In this document: in pieces, positions 26,105 to 35,608 of the stretch | Layout of the letters: each line of letters opens with the position of its first letter | How positions within the stretch are numbered: the stretch's first letter is position 1 | Assembly (NCBI GenBank): GCA_965232455.1 | Contig: OZ246981.1 | Coordinates: forward strand, 2,294,001 to 2,358,000 | Length of the DNA stretch: 64,000 nt | DNA from: JBFGFX01 sp965232455 | GTDB lineage: Bacteria > Pseudomonadota > Gammaproteobacteria > Steroidobacterales > Woeseiaceae | Direction of reading: 5' to 3' | Made by a program: the position numbers and the translations under genes | Notes under the pieces: model-generated | Seen by the model: the letters and a program-made list of their open reading frames with translations, nothing else | Told to the model about the DNA's origin: nothing | The model's database searches: none

Positions 26105-27259
26105 TCACTCGACGGTCAATTCCTCACCCGGACGATATATCCGGTTGTACAGTGACAGCAGCTTGCCGGCCTCGTGTCTCCAGTTCAGCCTGGTTTCGAC
26201 TGCGCGCTGGCCCTTCTGACCCATCGCCGCCGCCGCTTCGGGGTGTTCGAGTATCCAGTACATCGCCTCGCGAATCGCCCGCGGATTCGTTGGATCTACC
26301 AAGAGGCCGCAGCCTATACCATCGATCAACTCGCGCCACAGGGGAAAATCGGACGCGATAACCGGCAATCCGGCCGACATGTACTCGAAAAGCTTGTTCG
26401 GCTGTGCAGCAATATGATTTGGTAGGTCGTGATAAACGACCAGGCCCGCCCTTGCGGTCATCAGCAGATCCGCCACCTGCCTCCGGTCCAGCTGTCCATG
26501 ATAAGTGACGCTGCCGGCGCCCACCAAACTCTCGGCTTCGCGGCGCAATGTCTCTTGGCTAAAGGGGCCTGCCAGGCTGAGTTCAAGCGGTCGATCCGGC
26601 TCGGACCCGCGAACGGCTTCCAACATTTCTTTCGCGCCACGTAAGGGCGCAATGCCGCCGATGTAGACAAACCTGTGCGGTCGTTCTGCGTACGGTACCG
26701 CCTCCGGCGAGACCAGTTCCGTAACGATCGGGAAATTCTGGACGAGCGTCGTTTTCTTTGGTGGAAAACGTGAAGCGATGCTGGGCGTTGCGCAAACAAT
26801 GGCATCAAGGAAACGAGCAGCAAGCCACTCGGTCACACCGGCACAAAATGCGAGCACGTAGCGCAGTCCGGCGCCAATGGCTTCGCGACCTTTGATCTGT
26901 TTTGGTACGTCCTCGTGCGCATCGTAGACCGCCCGGACTCCCATCGCCTTTGCCGCCAGTCCGACGGGAATCAGTTCGGGATCATGAAAATGTACGATTT
27001 CCGGGCGGCGCGAACGCAGGTATTTCACGACTCGGACGAAACCTTTGAACGGACGAGTCACCTTGGAAGGGCCGACTACTCCCAGGTCAGTGACGGGAAA
27101 ACCATCGATCTCGGCGTCTCCGAGGCCATCAGCCACCACGAGTTCCACGCTGCCGGGAAAGGCCGCGGCGAGCGTCGCACACTGTTTTACGACGATGCGG
27201 ATGTCGGTCCGCTGGTGGACGGTCGTAAGTTGAACAATTCGTGCGGTTTTCGCGCCCAA
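26105..27259 (-). CDS. Glycosyltransferase family 4
   Basis: A 384-residue GT-B glycosyltransferase. N-terminal 'IVQLTTVHQRTDIRIVVKQC'; 'FHDPELIPVGLAAKAMGVRA' and 'YDAHEDVPKQIKGREAI' are typical of a family active on lipid-linked EPS intermediates; donor domain 'FVYIGGIAPLRGAKEMLEAV' and 'PNKLFEYMSAGLPVIASDFP'. Acceptor and donor are not known. No ATG fits: I prefer TTG 27259 since AGGA lies 8 bases upstream, but a TTG at 27334 would add 25 residues that look unlike the family. It is the first gene of this minus-strand run after a ~590-base gap. Confidence 0.85.
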   Translation of the reverse strand: MGAKTARIVQLTTVHQRTDIRIVVKQCATLAAAFPGSVELVVADGLGDAEIDGFPVTDLGVVGPSKVTRPFKGFVRVVKYLRSRRPEIVHFHDPELIPVGLAAKAMGVRAVYDAHEDVPKQIKGREAIGAGLRYVLAFCAGVTEWLAARFLDAIVCATPSIASRFPPKKTTLVQNFPIVTELVSPEAVPYAERPHRFVYIGGIAPLRGAKEMLEAVRGSEPDRPLELSLAGPFSQETLRREAESLVGAGSVTYHGQLDRRQVADLLMTARAGLVVYHDLPNHIAAQPNKLFEYMSAGLPVIASDFPLWRELIDGIGCGLLVDPTNPRAIREAMYWILEHPEAAAAMGQKGQRAVETRLNWRHEAGKLLSLYNRIYRPGEELTVE

Positions 27260-27847
27260 TTGATTTGTCCTAATGCATGGTGATGAAACGCTGCTTGCCG
27301 AAACAACAAGCGATCGCGGCGCGGCGATGGTCAACTAAACGCCGCCATTGGTCAAGAAAACTGACCGCAAACGGCCCGTTTGGCGCGCAGACCTTTGGCA
27401 GCGACCGAGATCTCGCCGGCATCAGCGCCGTCAGTTGATGCGCGCCGCCGAATCGTATTGAATAGCCTCGGCGACTCAACGCTCAACCGCCCATTTATTT
27501 GCTTAATAATTACCATTTTCAACGGTCGTGCGCGCAAGAGTCTGTCCAATAGGCCGAACGCAGCACTGAAATGATGCTCTGAAGCGCGGTTTGGGGCTAC
27601 GGTCGGGGAGTCAAACCGTCGTTTTCGGCCAAGCGCCGACATTGTCCGCTTGTCGCCCGCCCGAACTGAGCGCGCTTCTCCATCCGGGACTCGCAGTGCG
27701 GCCGGGCACGAGGATTTCGACGATTCGGCCGTCCGGAGGCACGCTCGAGGTACCCCACGTCGTAGGACGTGGACCTCAAATTAGTTGGCGACCAACAGCA
27801 GCGCCAGTTATGCTCCCCGGCACACAGGCACCGCTTGAACGAGTCCA
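27260..27847. other. Gene-poor stretch between divergent units
   Basis: No convincing gene. It should hold the promoter of the minus-strand 27259 gene. Around 27480-27540 it is locally A+T rich ('ATTTATTTGCTTAATAATT'). Confidence 0.4.
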
Positions 27848-28275
27848 ATGTCAATGGCCGGATCGTTAACGAGGCGTGTACAACTGAAGTATCCTAAAGA
27901 AAGTTCATTACAGAGTTCGCTAGCTGAACTGACCGCTCAACAGGTTATCGGAAACCGCATAATGCAATTTCAAGTAGACGATTTTCGTCCGCGCAAGAAG
28001 TACCTTTTCTCTCTCCCAGTTAGAGAATGGATCAGCGTCGCAGCTACATTGACTTGGTGGCGGTAGACGGCGAAGCAATTCTCGATTGCGGCCGTGGCGC
28101 TGGGAATGATCTAGTTGGGTTCCTTTACTTTTGGACACCGTATCGAACGATACCGCCGATCCAGTCGGCCGATTGCCGTGCCGTTGTGTGCAGCCAGGCG
28201 TTGGTGTACCTCACCAGGCGGGACGCTGCCAGGTACCCTGTTTCTCCGCCAACCAATGGTATCGAGAGCGCTTGA
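27848..28275 (+). pseudogene. Possible frameshifted methyltransferase remnant
   Basis: Two overlapping frames read as parts of one protein. The first (27848-28066) encodes 'RRVQLKYPKESSLQSSLAEL' and 'QFQVDDFRPRKKYLFSLPVR'. The second (28027-28275) encodes ILDCGRGAGNDLVGF, like SAM-methyltransferase motif I, and CRAVVCSQALVYL, like the later 'VVCSEVLEHL' element. A single frameshift near 28030 would join them. The match is by motif only and the C-terminus is missing; it could be chance. Confidence 0.33.
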
Positions 28276-28292
28276 CAAGGATGTGAACTGAT

Positions 28293-30191
28293 ATGTGTGG
28301 GATTGTAGGGACTCTCGTTTTCGACAACTCCGATTTCCGGGTGACGGAAGACTTCATTGTCGAAATGCGCGACACGATGGTACATCGGGGACCCGACGGC
28401 GCGGGTGTCTGGATTGCGCCGGATCGAACCGTGGGGCTCGGCCACCGTCGCCTGTCGATCATCGACTTATCGGAATCCGCTGGCCAGCCCATGCAAAACG
28501 AGGACGGCACTCTTTGGGTATCGTTCAATGGCGAGATATACAACCACGCAGAGATACGCCGTGAGTTGCAGAAAATCGGCGGTCACACATGGAGGACCGA
28601 CCATTCGGACACCGAGGTAATACTCCATGCCTTCGAGCAGTGGGGAGTCGACTGCATCAAGCGTTTCTCCGGTATGTTCGCGATAGCCTTGTGGGACACG
28701 CGAAAACGTGAACTGTGGCTCATCCGGGACCGCATCGGCGTAAAGCCACTTTATTATACGATTCAGCAAAATCGCATCGTCTTCGCGTCGGAGATCAAAG
28801 CAATATTGCGCGACCCCCAAATCTCCCGCAAGATCAATGAGAATGGCCTGTTCCACTTCCTGTCATTTCTATCCGTCCCGGCACCGGAAACCCTGTTCGA
28901 CGGCATCAACAAGCTGCCCGGCGGCACATGGATGCGGATACGCGCGAACGGCGAGACCGAGCAGGTTCGCTACTGGGATGTATTGGACCACACGCAGTCG
29001 CTGAGCGGCCTCAGCGAGAATGAAATCGCAGAACGCGTCCTCGTAGAGCTCAAGACAGCCGTAGATCTCAGAAAGGTCAGCGACGTGCCGGTCGGAGTTT
29101 TCCTTTCGGGCGGCATAGACTCGAGTACCAACGCGGCACTCTTTTCCGAAGGCAGCACGAAACCGGTAAAGACGTTTTCGATCGGCTACGAGGGAGAGTA
29201 CAAAAGCTACCAGAACGAACTCGATTACGCTCGCTTGGCAGCCGAGCACTGCGGCGCCGAATATCACCAGCAACTGCTGACATATGACGACCTCTTGAGC
29301 TTCCTGCCGCAGCTCGTCTATCTCCAGGACGAGCCGATCGCTGATCCGGTCTGCATACCTGTCTACTATGTTTCCAAACTGGCGAGAGACAACGGCGTTA
29401 CCGTATGCCAGGTTGGTGAGGGGGCTGACGAGCTATTCGGCGGGTATCCGTTTTGGATCATGCTGAACCGACTCCAAAAACTGAATGGGTTGCCGGTGCC
29501 GAGGATAGTAAAAAAAGCGGGATTGCGCGCGCTGTCCTCGATGAATAGAACTTACGGCTTCGATTACGAATGGTTGAGGCGAAGCGCAACGGGATTGCCC
29601 ATTTTCTGGGGCGGCGCGGAATCGTATACGCATCAGCGCAAAAAGAGCCTGGTACCGCAACGTCTGTACAAACAGTTCGCCGACGAAGGTTCCTGGGTAT
29701 CGATAGAACCTACCTACCACCGCTTTCGGCAGAAAGCAAGCGACACGTCATTCCTCAGCTGGATGACCTATCTTGACCTCAACAATCGCCTGCCAGAATT
29801 ACTATTGATGCGCATTGACAAGATGAGCATGGCCTCATCTCTAGAAGCGCGGGTCCCGTTTCTGGATCACAAGTTTGTCGAACTTGCGATGAGCATTCCG
29901 AGCAACTTGAAAATCAGACGCGACGTTGGCAAATACATACTGAGAAAGGCGGTAAGAAATACGATCCCGGACGCCATCATCGACCGAAAGAAGCACGGAT
30001 TCGGACTTCCGCTCCAGGACTGGTTTCAGGGCGAGTTCAGAAGTCTTGCGGCAGAAAAGCTGCAGGCCTTCTGCTCTGAAACAGGATTGCTCAACTACAA
30101 ACCAATTGAAGAAATGCTACACACGGACAAGCCTAATGCTGCCTGGCCTATGCTGAATGTAGCTCTCTGGTGGGAATGCTACTTCTCCTAA
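28293..30191 (+). CDS. asnB: AsnB-type asparagine synthase-like amidotransferase (copy 1)
   Basis: A 632-residue two-domain protein. The class II glutamine amidotransferase domain starts with MCGIVGT (Cys2) and has MVHRGPDGAG, 'GHRRLSIIDLSESAGQPMQN' and 'VSFNGEIYNHAEIRREL'. The synthetase domain has the PP-loop 'VGVFLSGGIDSSTNAALFSE' and 'RVPFLDHKFVELAMSIPSNL', with 'GEGADELFGGYPF'. AsnB homologues in O-antigen loci (WbpS type) amidate uronic-acid sugars with glutamine nitrogen; that is the likely role, since three copies surround uronic-acid genes here. It heads a plus-strand unit with the GNAT and deacetylase-like genes. Confidence 0.9.
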   Translation: MCGIVGTLVFDNSDFRVTEDFIVEMRDTMVHRGPDGAGVWIAPDRTVGLGHRRLSIIDLSESAGQPMQNEDGTLWVSFNGEIYNHAEIRRELQKIGGHTWRTDHSDTEVILHAFEQWGVDCIKRFSGMFAIALWDTRKRELWLIRDRIGVKPLYYTIQQNRIVFASEIKAILRDPQISRKINENGLFHFLSFLSVPAPETLFDGINKLPGGTWMRIRANGETEQVRYWDVLDHTQSLSGLSENEIAERVLVELKTAVDLRKVSDVPVGVFLSGGIDSSTNAALFSEGSTKPVKTFSIGYEGEYKSYQNELDYARLAAEHCGAEYHQQLLTYDDLLSFLPQLVYLQDEPIADPVCIPVYYVSKLARDNGVTVCQVGEGADELFGGYPFWIMLNRLQKLNGLPVPRIVKKAGLRALSSMNRTYGFDYEWLRRSATGLPIFWGGAESYTHQRKKSLVPQRLYKQFADEGSWVSIEPTYHRFRQKASDTSFLSWMTYLDLNNRLPELLLMRIDKMSMASSLEARVPFLDHKFVELAMSIPSNLKIRRDVGKYILRKAVRNTIPDAIIDRKKHGFGLPLQDWFQGEFRSLAAEKLQAFCSETGLLNYKPIEEMLHTDKPNAAWPMLNVALWWECYFS

Positions 30192-30360
30192 TCGGTGCAA
30201 CAGCAAATGGTCCGAGTATCTGGCGCAACTGGATCGTGGAAGCCGCTTTTAGCCGATGATACCATTGCCGCAACCTGCGACAGTGAGCCAGAGTGCTGCC
30301 GACCAACCTTCACACCAGCTTGCATCCCGATAAAAATCACCAGCTTTTTCAGGAAAACAA

Positions 30361-31497
30361 ATGGGGGACTCAGATTTAACCGTACGTTTCGCCACAGTAG
30401 CTGAAGACTTCGTTTGCAATGATTTCCATAACCGGCTGTATCAAAAAAGCAGAACACTGCAGCAATGGCGTTGGGAATTCGTCTCAACGATCTTCGAACA
30501 CCCGCAGATTCCGTTTGGTGTCGTCGACGATGGAGGTTCTATCGTAGGCACCCAGGCGCTTATTCCAATTCGCATGATCAACGAGGATGGCGTCTTTTGG
30601 ACTGCAAAGTCGGAAGAGACCCTGGTGGATCCCGCCTACCGTGGAAAGCAGCTGTTTCAGAAGATGTATGTGAAGATGTTCGAGTATGCCGCGGAGAATG
30701 ACCTCCGATACATTTGGGGATTCACTTCTGCCGAAAAGGCATTTCGCAGGCTGGACTTCGCGGTCCCTGCAAGAACGTCTCAGTTGCTCATTCCCTTCTA
30801 CTGCCGCAGTTTGCAAGTACTGCTGAATCCACAGGGACTTGGAAAACCGGCAGGACTCGGAAAAAGAGCAACTATGGCCGGCTACAAATGCGCCTGCGTG
30901 ATGGCGCGCCTCGTATCTGTCCTGAGATTCCACCGCGCCAACCGCCGTGTACGTTCGTCCAGTGCTTCCGGAGACCTTCGAGTGGAAACGCTACAACGGC
31001 CACCCGAAGATGCCGGACTGCTCTGCCGCCGATTCGTCGAACAATGGGGCGGCACCACGATCTACCGGGATGCAGACTATCTGCGCTGGCGGGTTTTTGA
31101 GAACCCATACACAAAGCCGATAATGTGTGCCGCGTACGACGGAGATGAGTTGGTCGGTTGGGTCATCTACTCCATAGATGACAACGCAATTGGATATCTC
31201 ATCGATGTAGTGGTTGCCACAAGCCGGGATCGCCCATACACGCCCACTAACGTAGTGCGCATGCTTCTGACCCGGGCAGTACGCAACGTGCGCGATATGG
31301 GCGCTGTTGCCATCCGAAGCTGGCACGTAAACGACCACCCGTTCGCGCAGCAAGTGACGCGAGTCGCCAAGGAAATCGGCTTCTATCACGTTCGTCGGGG
31401 TTTTTCCATGGTTACCCATTCCACGGATTCAACCGACCCGGAGGATTTCTCGGACTGGTACATTACGAGAATATATACCGAAGGTGTTACGGGTTGA
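30361..31497 (+). CDS. GNAT-family N-acetyltransferase
   Basis: A 378-residue protein. The N-terminal part (about 1-150) is a GNAT fold: 'TVRFATVAEDFVCNDFHNRL', then LVDPAYRGKQLFQKMYVKMF, the acetyl-CoA-binding R/Q-x-x-G/K-type loop, and 'YIWGFTSAEKAFRRLDF'. The C-terminal half has 'TTIYRDADYLRWRVFENPYT', a pattern common in longer GNAT proteins of polysaccharide loci. Substrate unknown, possibly an amino sugar. It lies 169 bases after asnB and its stop overlaps the next start (TGATG), so the two are coupled. Confidence 0.8.
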   Translation: MGDSDLTVRFATVAEDFVCNDFHNRLYQKSRTLQQWRWEFVSTIFEHPQIPFGVVDDGGSIVGTQALIPIRMINEDGVFWTAKSEETLVDPAYRGKQLFQKMYVKMFEYAAENDLRYIWGFTSAEKAFRRLDFAVPARTSQLLIPFYCRSLQVLLNPQGLGKPAGLGKRATMAGYKCACVMARLVSVLRFHRANRRVRSSSASGDLRVETLQRPPEDAGLLCRRFVEQWGGTTIYRDADYLRWRVFENPYTKPIMCAAYDGDELVGWVIYSIDDNAIGYLIDVVVATSRDRPYTPTNVVRMLLTRAVRNVRDMGAVAIRSWHVNDHPFAQQVTRVAKEIGFYHVRRGFSMVTHSTDSTDPEDFSDWYITRIYTEGVTG

Positions 31498-32912
31498 TGA
31501 TGACGCCGGACGCGAAATACTTGTGGCGCCAGATTACACATCACCTGTCACTGTTCTTCACCGCGGAGGCTCGTGCCCATGTCAACCTGGAGACGGTAAG
31601 ATTTCTTACCATGGACGCGGCGGAGCGCACTACCGGGCCTTACGTTGTTGTCCCGATTGACTTTCCCCCTCCGGACGATATCGAATCGCCCTACCGCGTT
31701 CCGTTCAACGAGACTGCGTTGACGCTTTGGAATCGGTTGCCTCGGCCCGCGACACCGGACTGGGAACCGATCCCGAATGAAACAAACCCACTGTGGTTTC
31801 GCCACAAAACCGGCACTTTGTTCCCGGCGTGGAATCTGTACGCAAATTTGTTTGGCCTGCTGACGTTTCGCGAGGAATCGCAATCTACGCAACGAGATTT
31901 ACATGGCCGGTTTGTAGCCTCTTACAGCCCGCGACATCGTCATGGCCTATTGGAGGTACCGGCATTCAACGAAGCGGTTGCCGCACTCGTTGGAGCCTGC
32001 GTCGGGCTACGTACACACGGCAAACCGCAGCTCGAAATTGGGAGCGCGCTGCAGCCGCCCGCCGTTGTGTTGTCACACGACTGCGATGCGTTGCACGGTA
32101 ACGATAAATGGACTCAAGGCGTTAGAGCCTACCGCGTGTTCGAGCCCCTGATGCGAGCGCGACTGCCGCATCTTTCAAACTTGTGGTGGATCGTGAGAAA
32201 CGCAATAACACCTCGACGCTACTATTTCGACAATTTGGCCGGCATGATAAATCTCGAGCGCACTTTCGGTTACCGGTCCACGTTTTACATGCTTAACGGC
32301 ACGGGCGGTCGGTTCGGAGCACGCAGTGGCACCAAGGGCTTGGCCGACTTTCTGCATAACGTTCCCGATGGCTGGGATACAGGCATTCACTACAACTATG
32401 ACACCCATCTGAACGCCGGGCGTCTCAAAGCGCAGTTCGATGAGTTAAAGCAATTCACCCATGAGGACCTCGTTGCCGGCCGCGCGCACTATCTTCGTTT
32501 CGATCCGGTGCGCTCCTTCCCCTTCCTTGAGTCTTTCGGGATCGAGGTGGATGAGTCCGCCGGTTATCCCGACTATTTAGGATATCGCTGTGGTATCGGT
32601 GGGGCTTTCGAGGCGTACGATCCCGACAGTCAGGGAACCCACAACGTCGTAGAAATTCCAATGGTGATCATGGACACCACACTCGTTACCCAGTACCGGA
32701 AAGACGCTTTGAGGACGGTGCGTTTAATGCTGACTCATCTAGAACGAGTTGGTGGAGCCATGACCGTGCTTTTCCATCCCGGGGTGTTTCATAATCCCGA
32801 GTTCCCCGAAATGCTGGGGATCTACCATCGCATACTTCAGGAATGTCGCCGTGTAAGTGCGCGCGCGTTGACCGCCAAGGACCTGGCGAATCAGCTGAGG
32901 CGAATCATATAG
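31497..32912 (+). CDS. Polysaccharide deacetylase-like protein
   Basis: About 471 residues. The centre has VVLSHDCDALHGNDKW, resembling the metal/catalytic D-D motif (THDVD/HDCD) of NodB-like deacetylases, and 'DTGIHYNYDTHLNAGRLKAQ', like the H-x3-H/D metal-binding helix. 'TVLFHPGVFHNPEF' near the C-terminus resembles the late catalytic His motif. The N-terminal ~180 residues are unassigned. A similar, very divergent protein lies at 44908; both follow an asnB gene. The likely role is removal of an acetyl group from a sugar of the repeat unit; not proved. ATG 31497 overlaps the GNAT stop. Confidence 0.65.
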   Translation: MMTPDAKYLWRQITHHLSLFFTAEARAHVNLETVRFLTMDAAERTTGPYVVVPIDFPPPDDIESPYRVPFNETALTLWNRLPRPATPDWEPIPNETNPLWFRHKTGTLFPAWNLYANLFGLLTFREESQSTQRDLHGRFVASYSPRHRHGLLEVPAFNEAVAALVGACVGLRTHGKPQLEIGSALQPPAVVLSHDCDALHGNDKWTQGVRAYRVFEPLMRARLPHLSNLWWIVRNAITPRRYYFDNLAGMINLERTFGYRSTFYMLNGTGGRFGARSGTKGLADFLHNVPDGWDTGIHYNYDTHLNAGRLKAQFDELKQFTHEDLVAGRAHYLRFDPVRSFPFLESFGIEVDESAGYPDYLGYRCGIGGAFEAYDPDSQGTHNVVEIPMVIMDTTLVTQYRKDALRTVRLMLTHLERVGGAMTVLFHPGVFHNPEFPEMLGIYHRILQECRRVSARALTAKDLANQLRRII

Positions 32913-32989
32913 CCCTGCTAGTAAAAGTTGGACTTGCGATGAGCGTTCTGTGCGCTCTATAGATCAAAATGTCGGTAACCCAAGCTCGA

Positions 32990-33196
32990 TCAGGCTGCTC
33001 GACCGTAAACTGCCGTTGTAGTCAGCTCTTGAGTCTGTTGCTCGTTCTTTCCAGGCTTGACCGCCTTGACCCATGCGTACAAGCTATGGGCTGATACGCC
33101 GAGTCGTTCCGCGACTTCTGCTACAGAATGGCCACGATCAACGACTTGGCGAACCGCTTCGTCCTTAAACTCGGGTGTTTATCTGGCACTGCTCAT
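32990..33196 (-). pseudogene. IS3-family transposase OrfA remnant
   Basis: From ATG 33196 the frame reads MSSAR-stop-TPEFKDEAVRQVVDRGHS, then VAEVAERLGVSAHSLYAWVK, the N-terminal helix-turn-helix of IS3-group OrfA. Codon 6 (33179-33181) is TAA where the family has Tyr in 'RYTPEFK'. The helix-turn-helix is followed by a divergent tail to a stop at 32990. OrfB is absent here, so the element is dead. Confidence 0.85.
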
Positions 33197-33314
33197 ATGA
33201 CGCTCTCCTGTGCTCATAGAATAGCGCGGAGTGGTCAGCCGAACAGGGGAAAATCCACTTCAGGAAGTTGCTTGAGGCGCGACAAAGTGATCTTCCCCGG
33301 GCGTTATTGGTAGT

Positions 33315-34376
33315 CTACAGGATGGAGAAATGTTCCTGATAGCTGAACCTACGACCATTGTCGTCACGCGGGATTTGCTTGTCCAACAACAGGGTTCGAC
33401 CGAAGGCCGCGAGATCGTACGCCTGTGTAGCTAGCAAATCTTCGCCGTCGATCATACTATGTAAATTGCCGCAACCAATAATGGGTTTGTCTGTCAAACC
33501 TCGAAGACTAGCACCTAAAGAATGTTTTGAACGGAAGGCGGGTTGCCCAGCCTGCAGCTCAGATGAATGGAACACATCAACACCAGCACCTACAAGCGTA
33601 GGAACCATCACTTCAAGCTCCAAGTCTTTCAAGCCAAGATAATTGTTATCAATCATGTGGGTTGATATCCGGTAAGACAGAACCATGTCCGGATCTAGTA
33701 CTTGCTTGCAGCTTTCAACAACCTGACGACAAAACTTGATTCCATTGTCGAGTGAAAAGGTATCGTCTCGCTTGTTAGCAAATTTACTGACAAACTCGTG
33801 CAGCAGGTAACCATGCGCACCATGTATTTCGACACCATCAAATCCCGCATCAGCTGCTAACCGAGCAGCATTCTGAAAGTCCAGTACTATCCGTTCTATA
33901 TCCGTATCGGACATCGGTAACGGTTCGACGTAGGGCGTCTGGGTCTGAAAATGGACCAGTTCACCGTTGACCTCCGGACTCCAGAAAGACGGTCTACCCA
34001 ATGGTTTAATGGCAGAGGGGGCTAACGGAGTAGTCTCACAAATCTCCTTTACTGTTAAGCGGCCGGCATGGAATATCTGCACCCAGACTTTCGCGCCGTA
34101 TGCCTGGATCGCCTGGACGATAGGTCGCCATGCTTCGGTGTGTAACTCCTGATTCAACTGACAGCCGTTAAGATAACCGCGGGCGTCGCTGTTATTAACT
34201 GCACAGCTTTCGATGATGATCAATCCGACGTTGGCTTTGGCGCGTTCGATGTAATAACGGCCTAGTGCCTCAGTGGGACTTCCTTTGCCATCACATTGGC
34301 AACGAGTCATTGGGGGCATCACAAGGCGGTTTTTGAGTCCCAGCAGCGGAAACGGCGAAGTCAGTAAGTCAAACAC
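33315..34376 (-). CDS. Old-yellow-enzyme family NADH:flavin oxidoreductase
   Basis: A 353-residue FMN TIM-barrel. N-terminal 'PFPLLGLKNRLVMPPMTRCQ' is the FMN-binding start of the family. 'WVQIFHAGR' and 'DAGFDGVEIHGAHGYLLHEF' carry the H-x-A-G and HGAHGYL signatures; 'KPIIGCGNLHS' and 'AFGRTLLLD' bind the FMN phosphate. Such enzymes reduce activated C=C bonds (2-enoates, enones). It is last in the island operon and overlaps the MaoC gene by 8 bases, so it may reduce an enoyl intermediate there. An unrelated detoxifying role is possible. Confidence 0.9.
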   Translation of the reverse strand: MFDLLTSPFPLLGLKNRLVMPPMTRCQCDGKGSPTEALGRYYIERAKANVGLIIIESCAVNNSDARGYLNGCQLNQELHTEAWRPIVQAIQAYGAKVWVQIFHAGRLTVKEICETTPLAPSAIKPLGRPSFWSPEVNGELVHFQTQTPYVEPLPMSDTDIERIVLDFQNAARLAADAGFDGVEIHGAHGYLLHEFVSKFANKRDDTFSLDNGIKFCRQVVESCKQVLDPDMVLSYRISTHMIDNNYLGLKDLELEVMVPTLVGAGVDVFHSSELQAGQPAFRSKHSLGASLRGLTDKPIIGCGNLHSMIDGEDLLATQAYDLAAFGRTLLLDKQIPRDDNGRRFSYQEHFSIL

Positions 34377-34806
34377 CAGAGTCCTCCCTGATTTTTACGG
34401 TGTACTCTATTTCACTCACCTTCTGATCGTTCTGGTTGATGATTAAGACCGTGACGACGACAATTGCAAGAGATTTTCTAATCCGGGTTACCGATGCTGT
34501 TAGGGTCAACTTATCGTTCGGAAATACCGGTTGTAAATACTCTGCTTTGTGGGTCAATACAAGTGAATGTAAGCCGGGCAAATACATGCCGATCAGGCGA
34601 GATGATAGGCCCGACAATAATGCACCATGCGCGATCACGTTTTTAAAACCCGCGCGTTGAGCGTAATCTTTATCGCTGTGCAAAGGGTGGAGATCTCCAC
34701 TTAACTGACTGAATGTATCGATGTGGGCTTGCGTCAGAACCACTTCAATACTGGCTGTTTGGCCGACAGACAGGGATTTAATGGTGTAGTTAGAGTTCTC
34801 CATCAT
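34369..34806 (-). CDS. MaoC-like hotdog dehydratase/hydratase
   Basis: A 145-residue single hotdog domain of the (R)-specific enoyl hydratase type. The catalytic motif FSQLSGDLHPLHSDKDYA holds the Asp38/His43 dyad of hydratase 2; 'FKNVIAHGALLSGLSSRLIG' follows as in PhaJ. These proteins hydrate or dehydrate beta-hydroxyacyl groups on CoA or ACP. In this operon with an ACP and a reductase, a beta-hydroxyacyl/enoyl-ACP step is suggested. Overlaps the downstream reductase; 18 bases from the acyltransferase upstream. Confidence 0.88.
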   Translation of the reverse strand: MMENSNYTIKSLSVGQTASIEVVLTQAHIDTFSQLSGDLHPLHSDKDYAQRAGFKNVIAHGALLSGLSSRLIGMYLPGLHSLVLTHKAEYLQPVFPNDKLTLTASVTRIRKSLAIVVVTVLIINQNDQKVSEIEYTVKIREDSGV

Positions 34807-34824
34807 CAGTTAACTCAAAGGCAA

Positions 34825-35394
34825 TCAATCCATGAAATTTCGAACGGACTTTTTCATGTTTTTCGAGAATAAATCAACCACTTGTCCACTAACGGTAGTA
34901 TTGTCCGGGATGTCAATATTCACTGCTGTTCCCGCAGAGATGATGCAGTTATTCCCAATGGTCACACCCGGGTTAAGATAACAATTGCTGCCAATAATCG
35001 TATTGTTGCCGATGGTGACCCGGCGTTTGACAAAAGCGCGTTTCTGATACTGCGTGTCCAGTGTCGAAAATTTATGGTCGTTGGTGATGATCACGACCCG
35101 TGGGCCGATAGCAACATTGTCGCCGATAGTAATACCACCCAAGGCGGCCAGATGGACATCGCGATTAATAAACACGTTGTCGCCAATGGATAAGTTTGAG
35201 CTGCAGCGAACGAATACATTCCGCTCAAAAACCACTTTATTTCCACATGATGCAGAAAATATTCTCAAATATAATTTCCTGAGCGCAATTCCTTCAAAAC
35301 CGGGCAAGTGCTTCAGTACTGACCATAAATACTCATCACAAACAGAACTAATGAGTTCTTTAAGCGAGTAGTTAGAAACAATGTATTTGAGCAT
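34825..35394 (-). CDS. Left-handed beta-helix acyltransferase
   Basis: A 189-residue hexapeptide-repeat protein. Helical N-terminus, then repeats from about residue 65: 'LSIGDNVFINRDVHLAALGG', 'ITIGDNVAIGPRVVIITNDH' and 'VTIGNNTIIGSNCYLNPGVT'. 'TNDHKF' contributes the usual catalytic His of the maltose O-acetyltransferase/NodL-like group. In context it could transfer the ACP-bound acyl group to a sugar amine or hydroxyl. Its ATG lies 23 bases inside the ACP gene, showing tight coupling. Confidence 0.85.
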   Translation of the reverse strand: MLKYIVSNYSLKELISSVCDEYLWSVLKHLPGFEGIALRKLYLRIFSASCGNKVVFERNVFVRCSSNLSIGDNVFINRDVHLAALGGITIGDNVAIGPRVVIITNDHKFSTLDTQYQKRAFVKRRVTIGNNTIIGSNCYLNPGVTIGNNCIISAGTAVNIDIPDNTTVSGQVVDLFSKNMKKSVRNFMD

Positions 35395-35608
35395 CTATTT
35401 TGCTATTCAAATAGTTTATTATTGCGTCAAATGACTGGAGCTTGGGGAGTTCTTCGTCTTCGATTTCTATACCGAACATATCCTCAAGGCCTACGATGAT
35501 TTTCATGTGCGCCAGTGAATCCCACTGGTTCAGTGTTTCACTGGAGGCCGCTTTATCCACCTGGGTTTTGAGTATCTCGGAGAGCATTGCAACAACTTTA
35601 CCTTCCAT
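35372..35608 (-). CDS. Acyl carrier protein
   Basis: A 78-residue acidic four-helix carrier. The phosphopantetheine attachment motif is NQWDSLAHMKIIVGLED with Ser31; 'IEDEELPKLQSFDAIINYL' is the typical helix III/IV region. It differs from housekeeping AcpP (GADSLD) and resembles dedicated carriers of the FkbJ/OzmE and O-antigen type (cf. the WDSL motif). It directly follows the FkbH-like gene, overlapping by 11 bases, as expected if FkbH loads it with a glyceryl group. Confidence 0.93.
   Translation of the reverse strand: MEGKVVAMLSEILKTQVDKAASSETLNQWDSLAHMKIIVGLEDMFGIEIEDEELPKLQSFDAIINYLNSKIDAQIHCF

Noticed and set aside
26105..27334. Longer N-terminus of the GT4 gene from TTG 27334
   Set aside because: The extra 25 residues (Ser/Val-rich) do not resemble the family and have no ribosome-binding site, whereas TTG 27259 does.
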